64,000 nucleotides of DNA from an endosymbiont 'TC1' of Trimyema compressum (lineage in GTDB: Bacteria > Bacillota > TC1). The DNA lies in NCBI RefSeq assembly GCF_001584725.1, contig NZ_CP014606.1:1054001-1118000 (forward strand), read 5' to 3'. A program made the position numbers and the translations under genes. The notes under the pieces are model-generated. The model searched no databases, was not told where the DNA came from, and saw nothing but the letters and a program-made list of their open reading frames with translations. Every line of letters begins with the position of its first letter. Positions within the stretch are counted from its first letter, which is position 1. Shown here in pieces: positions 1-10,528 of the stretch.

Positions 1-550
1 GGCCTGCTTTAATTAAATCTTTTACTTCATCTAATTCAACAACTTCTGTTGGCTTAGGAGAAGCAACAACTTTTCTCCATCCACGACCAGAATCTTCTAC
101 CCAGTTTTCACCGTTAGCAATTCCAGCTTTAGCTTCTTCTTCAGTATAGAAGGCCCCAACTGGTTTTGTTGGATTTTTAAATGCAGGGTCATTTTTATCT
201 ACAATAACTTGTGTTAATACTGTAGCTACTTCTTTCTCTACCCCTTGTCTAGCTAATTCATTTTTAATATTTTGCTGAATCATAAAACCAATTTGACCTT
301 GGCTTTCTGCTCCACAAACATAAAGTGGCATTGCTGGCACCTGATCTCTAGCTGCAGCATTCTGCAATAGAATGTTACCTACTTGAGGACCATTGCCATG
401 GGCTACAACCACTTTGTAACCTGCCTTTACTAATTTCACAATGTTTCGGCTAGCGTCAAGAACGTTTGCCATTTGCTCTTCAATAGTTCCTTTTTGCTTT
501 GGCTTTAAAATAGCATTCCCGCCTAGTGCAACTACTACTGTTTTACTCAT
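1..550 (-). CDS. arcC: Carbamate kinase, amino-terminal part (partial at left edge)
   Basis: About 183 of the roughly 310 residues of carbamate kinase are present; the gene runs off the left edge. The enzyme transfers phosphate from carbamoyl phosphate to ADP in the cytoplasm, releasing ammonia and CO2. The ATG at 550 follows GGAGGAGAAGGAG. Family signatures seen are VVALGGNAI near residues 6-14, AHGNGPQVGNIL near 50 and NWVEDSGRGWRKVVASP near 130. The visible part has no interruption. It closes a minus-strand block with the hydantoinase and purine-type genes, so its carbamoyl phosphate would be expected from the YgeW-type carbamoyltransferase at 10.5-11.5 kb, which is broken here. It could equally serve an arginine or ureido route encoded elsewhere. 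Confidence 0.93.
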   Translation of the reverse strand, partial: MSKTVVVALGGNAILKPKQKGTIEEQMANVLDASRNIVKLVKAGYKVVVAHGNGPQVGNILLQNAAARDQVPAMPLYVCGAESQGQIGFMIQQNIKNELARQGVEKEVATVLTQVIVDKNDPAFKNPTKPVGAFYTEEEAKAGIANGENWVEDSGRGWRKVVASPKPTEVVELDEVKDLIKAG

Positions 551-586
551 GTACTCCTTCTCCTCCAATTAAAATTTACTTATAAA

Positions 587-630
587 AAAGCATATATCCG
601 ATTTTAAAAACAAAGCCGGCTACATGCTTT
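587..630 (-). terminator. Hairpin with U-run between hyuA and arcC (attenuator or terminator)
   Basis: On the minus strand AAAGCATGTAGCCG pairs imperfectly (11 of 14) with CGGATATATGCTTT around a 16-base loop and is followed by a T-run. It lies in the 216-bp gap ahead of arcC, so it could end the upstream transcript or attenuate arcC. Confidence 0.5.
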
Positions 631-765
631 TAATCCTAAACAATTTGATTCCAGTTCCCGGTGCCTGGATCTAGGATACTATTATCACATTCTCTAATTT
701 CATTATACACAGTTTTCAGAATTTTGCAATATGTTTTCACAGATTTCAATTCAATTCTTTTTATC

Positions 766-2118
766 TTAAAGTATTTTTACAAATTGCCCTTCTGGATCAC
801 CTAAGCAGAATTTTCCTTTATTAAAGGCGATTTTACCTCTCAAGATTGTCAATACTGGATAGCCTTTTAAAGACAAACCTTCAAAGGTTGAATAATCTGC
901 TGCAGTGTGGATTAAGTCTTTAGAAATAGTAACCTCTCTTAGGGGATCAATAACCACAATATCGCCATCAGACCCTACTTTTAAAGTTCCTTTTTTAGGG
1001 TAGAGACCATATGTTTTCGCTGGGTTTTCAGAAAGCATCTTCATCAAATGTTCTGGGGTAATTTTCCCTTTAGAAACACCTTCACTCCACATAACTGGCA
1101 ATAAAGTCTCTGTTCCTGGAATACCACCATTAGTTTCATAAAAAGTATGACTAAAAAACTTTTGATGATGATCATAGGCACAGTGGTCTGTTGTAATAAA
1201 GTCAAAAGTTCCACTAATTAGTTTCTCCCATAATAGTTGACGTTCTGCTTCTGTTCTTAAAGGAGGTTGCATTACAAATAATGGTGCGTCTTCACCCTCA
1301 TACACCTCACTATTTAACATTAAATAGTGAGGGCAGGTTTCCGCTGTTATCTTGACCCCTCTTTTTTTAGCAACTTCAATTAGTTCAGCTGTGTAGCCAG
1401 AAGACACATGAACAATGTGAACGCCTACATTATTTTTTTCACAAATATCAACAAGGTCTTCTACTGCTTTTGTTTCAGAAACAGATGGTCTACTAACAGC
1501 ATGGTAAGAAATTGCTGTTTTCCCTTCTGCTTTAAGTTCCTCTATTTTTTCTTGAATAATAGCATTATCTTCTGAATGAATTGTCACAACCATATCTAAT
1601 TCAGCTGCTTTAATTAAAATAGCCTCAATAGATTTATAATCTAAAATAAAATCATAAGTTGTATACAGTTTAATACTATTAACGCCATATTCTTTAAATT
1701 TCTCAATATCATCTAAAGAATACGGAGTATCACCCGATAAAGTCATGTGCATAGAATAATCTACAAAGTTATGCCCTGACGCTTCCTTCACTCGATGGTC
1801 TAAGGAACCTAACATATCACAACCTTCTACTGGTTCTGCGTAATCAATAACAGTTGTTACACCACCGCACAATGCAGCTCTTGAACCCGTATCAAAATTA
1901 TCTATTGTGTAAACTTTACCAATTGGCATTTTATAGTGAACATGAGCATCAATAATTCCAGGCAATACATATTGGCCAGCTACGTCAATAACTTCGTCAC
2001 CAGAAACAGGAGTAATTGAAGCGCCAATTGCCTCAATTGTCTCGCCTTCAATTCTTAAATCACCCACGAAAGTTTTATCTTCAGTTATTATGGTACCGCC
2101 TTTTAGTAAGATTCCCAT
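766..2118 (-). CDS. hyuA: Dihydropyrimidinase/hydantoinase-type cyclic amidohydrolase
   Basis: An intact 450-residue cytoplasmic cyclic amidohydrolase that opens hydantoin- or dihydropyrimidine-like rings. Metal ligands are visible: the HxH pair in DAHVHYKMP (about residues 57-65), the lysine normally carboxylated in SIKLYTTYD (about 150), the histidines in TIHSEDN and HIVHVSSGY, and the aspartate in TTDHCAYD (about 315). Length fits the family. The ATG at 2118 sits behind AGGAGGTATAAC. It begins 11 bases after the threonine-synthase-like gene, so the two are probably co-transcribed. Homologues (HyuA/YgeZ) belong to the anaerobic purine/uric acid clusters with ssnA, ygeW, ygeY and xdh, all of which have remnants upstream. 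The exact substrate cannot be read from sequence. Confidence 0.9.
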   Translation of the reverse strand: MGILLKGGTIITEDKTFVGDLRIEGETIEAIGASITPVSGDEVIDVAGQYVLPGIIDAHVHYKMPIGKVYTIDNFDTGSRAALCGGVTTVIDYAEPVEGCDMLGSLDHRVKEASGHNFVDYSMHMTLSGDTPYSLDDIEKFKEYGVNSIKLYTTYDFILDYKSIEAILIKAAELDMVVTIHSEDNAIIQEKIEELKAEGKTAISYHAVSRPSVSETKAVEDLVDICEKNNVGVHIVHVSSGYTAELIEVAKKRGVKITAETCPHYLMLNSEVYEGEDAPLFVMQPPLRTEAERQLLWEKLISGTFDFITTDHCAYDHHQKFFSHTFYETNGGIPGTETLLPVMWSEGVSKGKITPEHLMKMLSENPAKTYGLYPKKGTLKVGSDGDIVVIDPLREVTISKDLIHTAADYSTFEGLSLKGYPVLTILRGKIAFNKGKFCLGDPEGQFVKIL

Positions 2119-2128
2119 GTTATACCTC

Positions 2129-3373
2129 CTAGTAGCCGATTTCTTTTAATGCTTTTTTCAATCCTTCAGCAGTTGGTTCAACTTTCATTGGTTCACCAGC
2201 TGCCTTAATAGCATTAGCAGTATCTTTTAAACCATTCCCTGTTACAGCGCAGGCAACTGTTTCATCTTTTTTAATAACACCATTGGCTACTAATTTTCTT
2301 AATCCAGCCATTCCAGCACAACCTGCAGGTTCTCCAAACACACCAGCATTTTTACCCATAAAACGCATTGCATCTAAAATTTCATCGTCTGTAACAGTTT
2401 CCCATACGCCATCAGATTCACTTACTGCACGTAAGGCTTTAATAGCATTTCTTGGAACACCAACTGCAATACTATCTGCAATTGTATTTTCTGCTTCTTG
2501 ATGCCACTCTCTTTTTTCTTGCCAAGCATGAGCAAGAGGGGCACACCCTTCAGCTTGAATGCCAGCTACTTTAGGCATCTTACTAATAAAACCAGCATTA
2601 TATAAATCTAAGAAACCTTTGTAAGCACCTGCAATTGAACATCCATCTCCAACAGAGAAAACAATCCAATCTGGAACTTCCCAGTTCATTTGCTCACATA
2701 TTTCTAAACTAATTGTTTTCTTACCTTCTACTAAGTAAGGATTAATTGCAGCATTTCTATTGTACCAGCCATTTTGCTCAATTGCATCTGCTGATAATTT
2801 AAAGGTTTCTTCATAGGATCCCTGAACGCTCATTACATTAGCACCGAAGATTTTAAGTTGAGATACTTTTCCTAATGGCGCTCTACCTGGTACAAAAATA
2901 ACTGTTTTAATACCAACACTTGCAGCATTACCTGCACAAGAAGAAGCAGCATTTCCTGTTGATGAGCAACAGATTACATCAGCATTTTCTTCCATTGCTT
3001 TAGCAACAGCTACGCAAGATGCCCTGTCTTTCATAGAACCTGTTGGATTAATTCCATCATCCTTAACATATAGGTTATTTAAGCCAACCTCTTTTGCTAA
3101 CTTTTCAGGTTTATATAAAGGAGACCAACCCACTCTTAATTTAGGTTTTGGTCCATTTTCCTCAATTGGTAAAAATGGCTCATAGCGCCATATTGAATAG
3201 TCTGCATTATTAGCAAAAGTCTCCTTAGAAGCTTTTGATTTAATATACTCATAATCGTATATTACATCGAGAATGCCTAATTTTGGGCCACAAACGTCGC
3301 AAATATAACGACCAGGCTCAGGCTTAAAGGTTTTGCCACACTCAATACATTGTAAGTATTTTACATTTTTCAT
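2129..3373 (-). CDS. Threonine-synthase-like PLP enzyme with zinc ribbon
   Basis: A fold-type II PLP enzyme of about 414 residues. A zinc-ribbon-like start (CIECG, then CDVCG) is followed by the PLP lysine in GSMKDRAS (about 115) and a phosphate-binding SSTGNAA region, as in threonine synthase. The ATG at 3373 is preferred because the ATG 18 bases upstream overlaps the AGGAG ribosome binding site. It reads through cleanly and sits 11 bases before hyuA. In known purine clusters this position is often held by the related diaminopropionate ammonia-lyase YgeX. A catabolic alpha,beta-elimination role is therefore an alternative to threonine synthesis, as no thrB or hom gene is nearby. The family is certain; the reaction is not. 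Confidence 0.8.
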   Translation of the reverse strand: MKNVKYLQCIECGKTFKPEPGRYICDVCGPKLGILDVIYDYEYIKSKASKETFANNADYSIWRYEPFLPIEENGPKPKLRVGWSPLYKPEKLAKEVGLNNLYVKDDGINPTGSMKDRASCVAVAKAMEENADVICCSSTGNAASSCAGNAASVGIKTVIFVPGRAPLGKVSQLKIFGANVMSVQGSYEETFKLSADAIEQNGWYNRNAAINPYLVEGKKTISLEICEQMNWEVPDWIVFSVGDGCSIAGAYKGFLDLYNAGFISKMPKVAGIQAEGCAPLAHAWQEKREWHQEAENTIADSIAVGVPRNAIKALRAVSESDGVWETVTDDEILDAMRFMGKNAGVFGEPAGCAGMAGLRKLVANGVIKKDETVACAVTGNGLKDTANAIKAAGEPMKVEPTAEGLKKALKEIGY

Positions 3374-3453
3374 ATACACGTCACTCCTCATATTTTTCTA
3401 TAAATATAGTACTCATATTATATCATAATTCCAACGGTTTTTGCTATAGAATA

Positions 3454-3487
3454 AAAGTGGTATCCCCGATGTAAGGGATACCACTTT
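3454..3487 (-). terminator. Intrinsic terminator downstream of the adhesin remnant
   Basis: A perfect 13-bp stem AAAGTGGTATCCC / GGGATACCACTTT with an 8-base loop, followed on the minus strand by TTTTATT. It separates the adhesin pseudogene (ends 3526) from the PLP-enzyme gene. Confidence 0.85.
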
Positions 3488-4701
3488 AAGATGAATACTC
3501 TTTTATTCCCTTACTTCAAAATAAATTAGTATTTTTTTAATATCAAAGCAATTAATATTAGACATAGCCAAACTGAAATTAAACCTAATAACATAAATTG
3601 CCCATTACCTGTTGAAGGTAATTTTTCTTTTTTAAGTTGCCCTGCAAATGAATAAGAATCCCACTCATCACCATTGCTCACTATTTCCCCATTATATTCC
3701 CCAGAAACAAAGACTAGATTGGGAAAAATAACGCTTTATAGTTCTCCCTTAAAATATTTATTAGCTAAAAACTCTAAATTCTTAACCCTTCCCTCTATTA
3801 AAGGTTTTTCAATATTTTTAAAACCAGGTAAAACCGTATCATCAAAACGCACCTTTATAGCCTTAATAGTTTCTTCTTTTCCTAATCCTAATTCTAAAAA
3901 TTAAATATCATAGTTCTGTTCTGATGATAACCCTTGTTTCCATAAAAATAAAGGCTTTTCATCAGTTTCCAGATATAAATTATAGGTCTTTGGCTGGCGA
4001 TTTTTTTCATTGTATTATAAATAACCACTGGTAAAAGAGCCAGGGGAGGCTGGTATTTTAAAGATAACTCTATATTTTTTAATGAATTCGTCTTCCGCTA
4101 AAGACAGAACGGCTGAGCTAAAAATATGAGAAATGGAGGAATCAAGATTTTCTGCCACCTTAATATTCTTTCTTTTATTTGTTTCAACTACTAAATCATA
4201 CAGTCCAGCATTATTATATACACCTGTTGTAAAATTAGTTACCCTAGATGTCTCTAGCAAAGCATATTCAATAGCTTCTATATTGCTATAGGAACTGCCA
4301 TCAAACCCATAGTCAATATCTCCATCTAAACAATCCTGGATATCTTCTGTTAAGTTACCAATATTTAAATCAGTAAAATGCTGATCATATTCAAATCCAT
4401 TATTGCCTATTGATAATTGGTCATCCTTATCATCTAAAGAATTTTTAATCTGTATCTTTCCTTCGTCCTGTGATAAGAGAAACAACTCATAACCTTCAGG
4501 CTCAAAATATGTTCCTGTTTTCATTTTTTCTACTGAAATATATTCATGAGGCAATTTTTCTTGCCAAGTAAAAGAACCTAAAGGTACATTGCTAGCATTT
4601 CTGATTGTATTAAACTCATAAGAAAAAGGACCATTAGTCTCAATAATTTTGTCCCCTGTCTTTTGGACAAATGTTCCCAGCTCTATTTTTCTATTAGTAA
4701 T

Positions 4702-4731
4702 AATATGGTCTTTTTCAATATGGTCTTTTTC
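4702..4731. repeat. 15-bp tandem duplication inside the adhesin remnant
   Basis: Two identical adjacent 15-bp copies (4702-4716 and 4717-4731) give the in-frame duplicated peptide KDHIEKDHI. Unlike the other duplications, it keeps the frame. Confidence 0.85.
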
Positions 4732-4927
4732 AAAATCCATATTACAATTCCAATTTAAAGCATAAGGTTCCTCATTGGGTAAATAGCCTTTCGGTGCTTT
4801 TGTTTCGATTAACTGGTAATTGCCAAACTTCAACCCAGATGGTAAAGCAAGCTGGCCTTTTCCATTGCTGATAATAGTGGCTGCCGCTTCCTCAATTAAT
4901 CCTCCATTCTTAAATACAGATGCAATA

Positions 4928-5009
4928 GTGTTATCTTCATTATAAATTTTAAATTCAGCCCCTGCTAAGTGTTATCTTCATTATAAATTTTAAATTCAGC
5001 CCCTGCTAA
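4928..5009. repeat. 41-bp perfect tandem duplication breaking the adhesin frame
   Basis: Bases 4928-4968 and 4969-5009 are identical. The unit length is not a multiple of three, so the second copy shifts the Cna-B reading frame right after AGAEFKIYNEDNT. Confidence 0.92.
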
Positions 5010-6181
5010 AAGTTGGCTTTCAGCTAAATCTTTTTTAACAAACTTAGGAACTTTTTTCTTATTATTATAAACTATCTCATACACCTGATTATAATCTTCA
5101 ATATTTACTTCTTCTACAGATGAGTCACTGGATAATTCATATCCTGCTGGTGCTTCAAGCTCCTTGTAATAAATTATTGGATCTTTTTCAGGCAATAATT
5201 CTGCTACAATAATTTCACCTTTAGCATCGGTGCTAAAAACACCTAATGAATTATTTTCACAACCATGTTCTTTAGGATTTTTGTACCAAAACTGAAAACG
5301 TGCCCCTTCTAAAACTTCTCCTGTATCTTCATCTTGTTTTAATAACTTAAGCTCTGAATAGGCTGGTTCATAAGTAACACCAATCTTATTTGAGGCCTCA
5401 ACCATAGGGCTAGTTGATGTTACAGTATTCTGTTTACCATAGGTCGTTTCCAAAAAGACAACATCCCAAACCCGTGATATTGCTTTTTAAGGTATCCTCA
5501 TCATCAACGCTTAATTGAATATTAGGTTTTGTAAAGCTAATTAAATTATCTGTTTGAGAAACATAATCTAAAATATGATGATAGCCATAGTATACTGCTG
5601 CATCGCTATGATTCCCCACACTTTTTCTACAGCTTCCTATAGTTTGGCATCCATTTTTGATGTAGGCTCTAATTGCCATCTGAACTACATACCATTTTTG
5701 AAAATCACTTCTACAACCTTTTTCTTCCACCAATCTAAAGCCTTCCATGACCATAGTCCTCAAGGTCTTTCTAGTGTCCTTCATTGGCAAAAGCTTTTTC
5801 TAAAGCTTCTACACGAGCATTATAGCTCCCTGATTCAGGACCTAAAGCACCAGGGTTGACGCAATATGCCCAACCTTCATTACCCATCCTTATTGGAAAT
5901 AAGTGCAAACGACCTTTACTATCTTTTAAATATGTAAGCTCATCTGATAGCTTTGTCCATATAGGTTGTACTTCTCCATAATCAGCTCCTAATAACTTGA
6001 AAAAACCAAAAATCCCACCCATTATAAAAAGTATCAGTGTTAGAATAACACCGCCTTTTGACCATCCTCTTTTTACCTCCTTTTATTTTAGAGAAACAGA
6101 AAGACCTTCTAGTTCTCATTAAAAAGTCTTTCTAAAAAAGAGGTAGCATTCCTTAATATTAGCTTCATTTTTACAGCTAAT

Positions 6182-8432
6182 TTACAATTCTGCAAGTTTC
6201 TCTTTAATCATTTCAGCTGTAACAGGAAACTTTACAAATTCACTTCCAAGGCAATTGTTAATACCATTAACAATTGCTGGAGCAACAGGATTAACAGCAG
6301 CCTCACCAATACTTTTAGCCCCAAAAGGCCCCTATGGCTCTCCTTCTTCAATAAAAAGCACCTTCATATTTTCAGGCATATCCTTTGCTCTAGATATCTT
6401 ATATTTCTTAAAATTAGCATTAACAACCTTTCCTTTATCATTAAAAATAAATTCTTCTGCCAAATCCATTCCAAGACCCATTTAAATACCTCCGTGAATC
6501 TGCCCTTCTAGCAGAGTAGGATTGATTGCAGTTCCTACATCACAAGCTGCTACATAGTCTGTTAATGTTAATCACCTGTTTGTTTGTGACTCTTAAGTGC
6601 TACAAAATAAGCTCCATATGAACCAGCATTGGACTCTGAACTGTATCTTTCTGTAATTGAAAATTTCTTTTTCATTTTAAAACAACCATAGTAAATAACT
6701 TCCTTTCGAGAAGCTTTTTTACTGCCGTCAGCCGTTACAAAAAGCCATTTTCCATGATAATAGTATTTTGCGGAACCTCTAACAACATACTAGCAGTTTC
6801 TAAAAGTTCATTTTTTATATGCTCACATAATTTAATAGCACAATTACCACCAACCCAAGTATTTCTACTTGCTCCTGCAATAAAATCATAAGGGGTGCAA
6901 TAGGTATCTGTTGTAATTAGCTTAATTAAATCTCTATCAATGTCTACAATTTCCGAAACTATTTTTTTGAGAAGTGTATTAGTTCCACCACCATGATCAC
7001 ATAGTCTTGTGGAATAAATAGCAATACCATCTTCATTTAATGCTAATGTCATAACGCTTAAATCAGGTGCAAATGGCGCAATACCATTGCCATGTAAGGA
7101 TACTGCTACTCCATGTCCATAATAATATTCACTATCTTCTTTAGGTCTTTTCTTCAATCTATTCCAATCAATTGCTTCAGCACCCTTTATTAAACACTTA
7201 TTAATGGCTGCATTTCCTAAACTTAAATTAGATATAGGATCTATATCATATGGATCAACTATATTTTTTGCCCGAAGCTCACAAGAATCAACGCCTGTAA
7301 CTTTTGCTGCTTTATCTACTAGTAGCTCCAAAGAGGCAAATAATTGAGGAGAGCCAAAACCTCTCATTGCACCAGCTACAGGTAAGTTCTTATAGGTTGG
7401 ATAGCCATTAAACTCAATATTGGGCATTTTATAGAGTTTAAATAATTTACCACACATGGCACCTAAAATATTCAAAGTACAGCCACAGTAGGGACCACTA
7501 TTTAAATAAACATCTGTAGAAAAAGCAGTTAAAGTACCATCCTTTTTCACACCTAATTTGGAATAAAGAACTTAGCCATGTCTTGTAGTCGTTGAAACAA
7601 TAGAAGCCTCCCTATCTAAACGTATTTGTACAGGTCTCCTAGTTTTTTTTGATAATAAAGCAGCAATAGGCTCCAAAGTCATACCTTCTTTGCCACTAAA
7701 TGTACCACCAATAAACGTGTTGATTACTCTGATTTTATTAAAAGGCAAATTAAATATTTTACTCAACATAATTTGAGCCGAATAGACTCCTTGTTGTGGA
7801 CCTCTAGCAACCAATTAGTCATTAGTCCAATTCGCTACAGTCAGATAAGGCTCAATAGCACCATGATGCAAAATCGGTGTCTCAACTCTATGTTCTAAAA
7901 CAAAGTCGGCTTCTTCAAAACCTTTTGCAGTATCACCACATAATTGATGAAGTTCCTCAATTATATTACTCCCATCATAAATAGGGTAAGCTTTTTCTGA
8001 AGCAGCTTCTTCTACATCAAAGACTGCTGGTAACGCCTCATACTTTACCTTTATTAAAGCTAGCGCTTTTTTGGCAATTTCCCTAGTCTCAGCTGCTACT
8101 GCTGCTACTGCTGCTACTCGATCACTAACAAAGCGAACTCTCGGTTATCAAAGACTTTTTCTGTTGCTGGTAAATCATCATCTACAAACCGCATAATTCT
8201 ATTGTAAAATACATCAGGGCTATCTTTATAAGTTACGCGCGACACCATGAACCCCTGGGAGGTCTTCTGCTTCACTGATATCAATGCTTTTAATAATGCC
8301 ATGGGCAATTGGGCTAAATAAAATTTGCCCATAAAGCATACCTGGAACAACAATATCCTCAGTATATTTTTTCCTGCCAGTTACTTTAGCAAAGCCGTCT
8401 TCAACTCCTTCTCCAATACCAATAGATTTCAT
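6182..8432 (-). pseudogene. Xanthine-dehydrogenase-type molybdopterin subunit, decayed
   Basis: Remnant of a 750-codon molybdenum hydroxylase large subunit (xanthine dehydrogenase/XdhA type), which would oxidise purines such as hypoxanthine or xanthine. Recognisable parts in order: start MKSIGIGEGVEDGFAKVTGR, the GPQQGVYSAQ region, the GGTFSGKEG Moco motif, PVAGAMRGFGSPQ (AMRGFG loop), and near the end GPFGAKSIGEAAVNP, which holds the catalytic Glu of the family. The frame is broken by TAA at about 7815 and 7574, by TAA and TAG within the last 600 bases, and by frameshifts near 8235, 8115, 6735 and 6560. Several stops look like CAA to TAA changes. The small subunit gene overlaps it upstream; no FAD subunit is present. 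Clostridial relatives include selenium-dependent purine hydroxylases, but selenium use cannot be read from sequence. Confidence 0.88.
8092..8118. repeat. Three copies of a 9-bp unit in the xdh large-subunit remnant
   Basis: GCTGCTACT occurs three times head to tail, encoding VAAVAAVAA on the minus strand. The family normally has a single DRVAAVAAET-like stretch here, so this looks like a slippage expansion. Confidence 0.8.
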
Positions 8433-8913
8433 TATGAAAGCACCTCCATTTTTTGCCAGCTAAAATAACAGCATCAATAATTTTTTCATAACCTGTGCAA
8501 CACCTGTCCAACGGCATAGATTCCCATCTAAAGCCTGAATAACTTCTTTCCGACTTGGACATTTGTTTTTATTTAATAATTGCAATTGTTGTAATAACCA
8601 TTCCAGGTGTGCAATAACCGCATTGAATAGCTCCTGCTTCTAAAAAAGCTTTCTTGTACAGGGTGTAGCGAATCCCCACTAGAAAAAACTCAATAGTATA
8701 GATTGGCTTGCCAACCATATTTTTAGCCAATAAAACACATGAATTTTTCGCATCTTCATTCACCAGTACCTTACAAGCGCCACAATCATTTGTGCCACAT
8801 CCAAACTTACTGCCTGTTAAACCTAACTGTTCTCTTAATACTTGAAGCAATGTTGTATTGCTTTCAACCTCCACAGAAACTGGATTTTCGTTGACCATTA
8901 ATGAAACAATCAT
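8432..8913 (-). pseudogene. Xanthine-dehydrogenase-type [2Fe-2S] small subunit, decayed
   Basis: Remnant of the iron-sulfur subunit that passes electrons from the molybdenum site. The plant-type cluster motif GSKFGCGTNDCGACKVLV is intact near residues 35-52, followed by AIQCGYCTPGMV. The second cluster should end in NLCRCTGY. Here the frame shifts after TTIAIIK, and the CRCTGY region is scrambled by a small insertion (8500-8530). ATG at 8913 follows GAGGTAAAAAA. The last codon overlaps the start of the large subunit (TAATG), the usual translational coupling of this pair. Confidence 0.85.
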
Positions 8914-8944
8914 TTTTTTACCTCCTCAAAATATTAAATAAAAA

Positions 8945-8974
8945 AACGGAGCTGGAATCAAATCCATCTCCGTT
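8945..8974 (-). terminator. Intrinsic terminator downstream of ssnA
   Basis: AACGGAGATGGA pairs with TCCAGCTCCGTT (one mismatch) around a short loop and runs into seven Ts on the minus strand, between ssnA (ends 9013) and the xdh small subunit. Confidence 0.85.
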
Positions 8975-9012
8975 AATATCCCTGGAATAGTAGTCTATAT
9001 TCAATTACATTT

Positions 9013-10429
9013 CTATTTTTCTATTTCATTAAACCCCCATGGACGCTTCTTTAAGTAGTCCGTGCCTGCATTAATACTAAACTCATCAGCTACTCTTTGG
9101 CATTCCATAGCAATTTTATCTTCATTGTACACTTTTAGTTTACTATCTTCAAGAATAAAGTTACCATCAATTATTACAGTTTCAATATTTTTGTTCCCAG
9201 AACTATAAACTAAAGTGGAAACTGGATTATGTGTTGGGATTGCTTTCAAATCAAGCTGAGGATTAAAAACAAATAAATCGGCTTTCTTTCCAATTTCCAA
9301 AGAACCAATTTCTTTATCCATTTTAAGGCATTTAGTACCTTTAATGGTAGCCATCTCTAAAACTTTATCAGCCGTCATAATAGTAGGATTGCGATGGGTT
9401 ACTTTTTGTAATAATGCAGCGGCTTTTAATAGCTCAATCATATCATTACTATTATTACTAGCTGCCCCATCTAACCCTAAACCAACTGGTACATCTTTTC
9501 TATTTAATTCCGGAATTGGCGCGACACCAGAGGATAAATACATATTAATCATAGGATTATGTGATACGGTTGCACCATAAGCCTTAATATCGTCCATATC
9601 TTCCTTAGAAAGGTAAACACAGTGAACCCATAATCAAATTTATCATTTAACAGTTTTAAATCCTTTAGAAGTGGTAATTCCCACTTACCATGTTCAGTTA
9701 ATGTAGCTTATTTATCAAATGGGGTCTCAGAGACATGAATAGAAACCAAAATATCTAAATCCTCACTAACTTTTTGAGTCATTTTTAAAGAAGCATCAGA
9801 ATTTGACCAAAGTTCTGCAGGTACCATACCAATTGTAATTCTACCGCTCTCGCTACCATGGTAATCTCTATAAAGTCTACGAACAGAGGCTTTAATATCA
9901 TCTGGCTTTTCAATCATAGAAGGATGAACACCAAATTCAATGCCAGTATCCATATATCTTCTACCTAATACTCCTCTGATTTTCAAATCCTTCATTGCTG
10001 CTAAAACACCCTCATCTAAATCATGTATGCCCTTAGCATGAGGATACATATAGTCAAAAGTAAGTAGAGTTACACCACTATGAACACCTTCAGCTAATCC
10101 ATTTAAAGCAGCATAATAGCAATTTTCCTCAGTTAAAAATGGCGAACTAGGAAAAGTCATAAATTCTAACCAATCCTTAAGTACCATATCATCCCCAAGT
10201 CCTTTTAAGAGAACTTGGTAAAGGTGATTATGGGTATTAATAAGACCCGGAAAAACAATTTTACCTTTGCCATCAACAACTTTATTGCAGCGGGACCAAC
10301 GTTCTTCAAGAAGTTCACTTGGTCCAATATCTACAATTCTATCAGCTTCTATGTAGATTGCACCATCGTAAAGAATGTCCCTTTTTTATTCATTGTTACA
10401 ATACAAGTGTTTTTAATTAATATATTCAT
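9013..10429 (-). pseudogene. ssnA: SsnA-type amidohydrolase (aminohydrolase), decayed
   Basis: Remnant of a metal-dependent aminohydrolase of the SsnA/guanine deaminase/chlorohydrolase family, a member of the anaerobic purine-degradation clusters. The HxH metal motif is in FPGLINTHNHLYQ, the next histidine in SIHVSETPFDK, another in AHCVYLS-like sequence at about 9610, and the aspartate in GLGLDGAASNNSND. Breaks: a frameshift soon after the start (10390), a TAA following TPFDK (about 9708) and a one-base loss near 9620. The start is ATG 10429 behind GGTGGAG. Restoring the frame gives about 470 residues, close to the family length. It lies between terminators at 8945 and 10461, so it is a single-gene unit. 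Confidence 0.87.
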
Positions 10430-10460
10430 TTTTCTCCACCTTTACAATTGGATTAACAAG

Positions 10461-10495
10461 AAACGGGAAATGAATATATAATCCATTCCCCGTTT
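10461..10495 (-). terminator. Hairpin terminator after the ygeW remnant
   Basis: AAACGGGGAATGGA pairs imperfectly with TCATTTCCCGTTT around an A/T loop. On the minus strand it is followed by TTTCTTGTT, 34 bases after the ygeW stop. Confidence 0.65.
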
Positions 10496-10528
10496 TATAT
10501 CTTTGGATAAACATAAGCCAAATAATAA

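Larger units (their letters stand above)
3526..6068 (-). pseudogene. Thioester-domain, Cna-B-type LPXTG surface adhesin, decayed
   Basis: Remnant of a cell-wall-anchored adhesin or pilin of roughly 840 residues. From the start there is a hydrophobic export segment (GGVILTLILFIMGGIFGFF, 6070-6010) and a thioester-type domain with Cys in WAYCVNPGALG and Gln in WYVVQMAIRAY. Then come Cna-B-like repeats with E-x-AP-x-GY motifs (ELEAPAGYE, ETKAPKGYL). It ends with LPSTG, a membrane span and a lysine-rich tail at 3640-3526. The frame is broken near 5780, 5450 and 4965 (a 41-bp tandem duplication), with stops near 4015, 3903 and 3740. No clear ATG remains behind the AAAGGAGGT at about 6080. No sortase gene is in the window. 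Frameshifts by sequencing error cannot be excluded, but the number of lesions favours real decay. Confidence 0.8.

Noticed and set aside
6182-8432. Split xdh large subunit as several separate small proteins
   Set aside because: The pieces align in order to one molybdopterin subunit and lack their own ribosome binding sites.
8945-10495. The two similar ACGG hairpins flanking ssnA as inverted repeats of a mobile element
   Set aside because: They differ in loop and arm sequence, each ends a gene and has a T-run; there is no transposase or target duplication.
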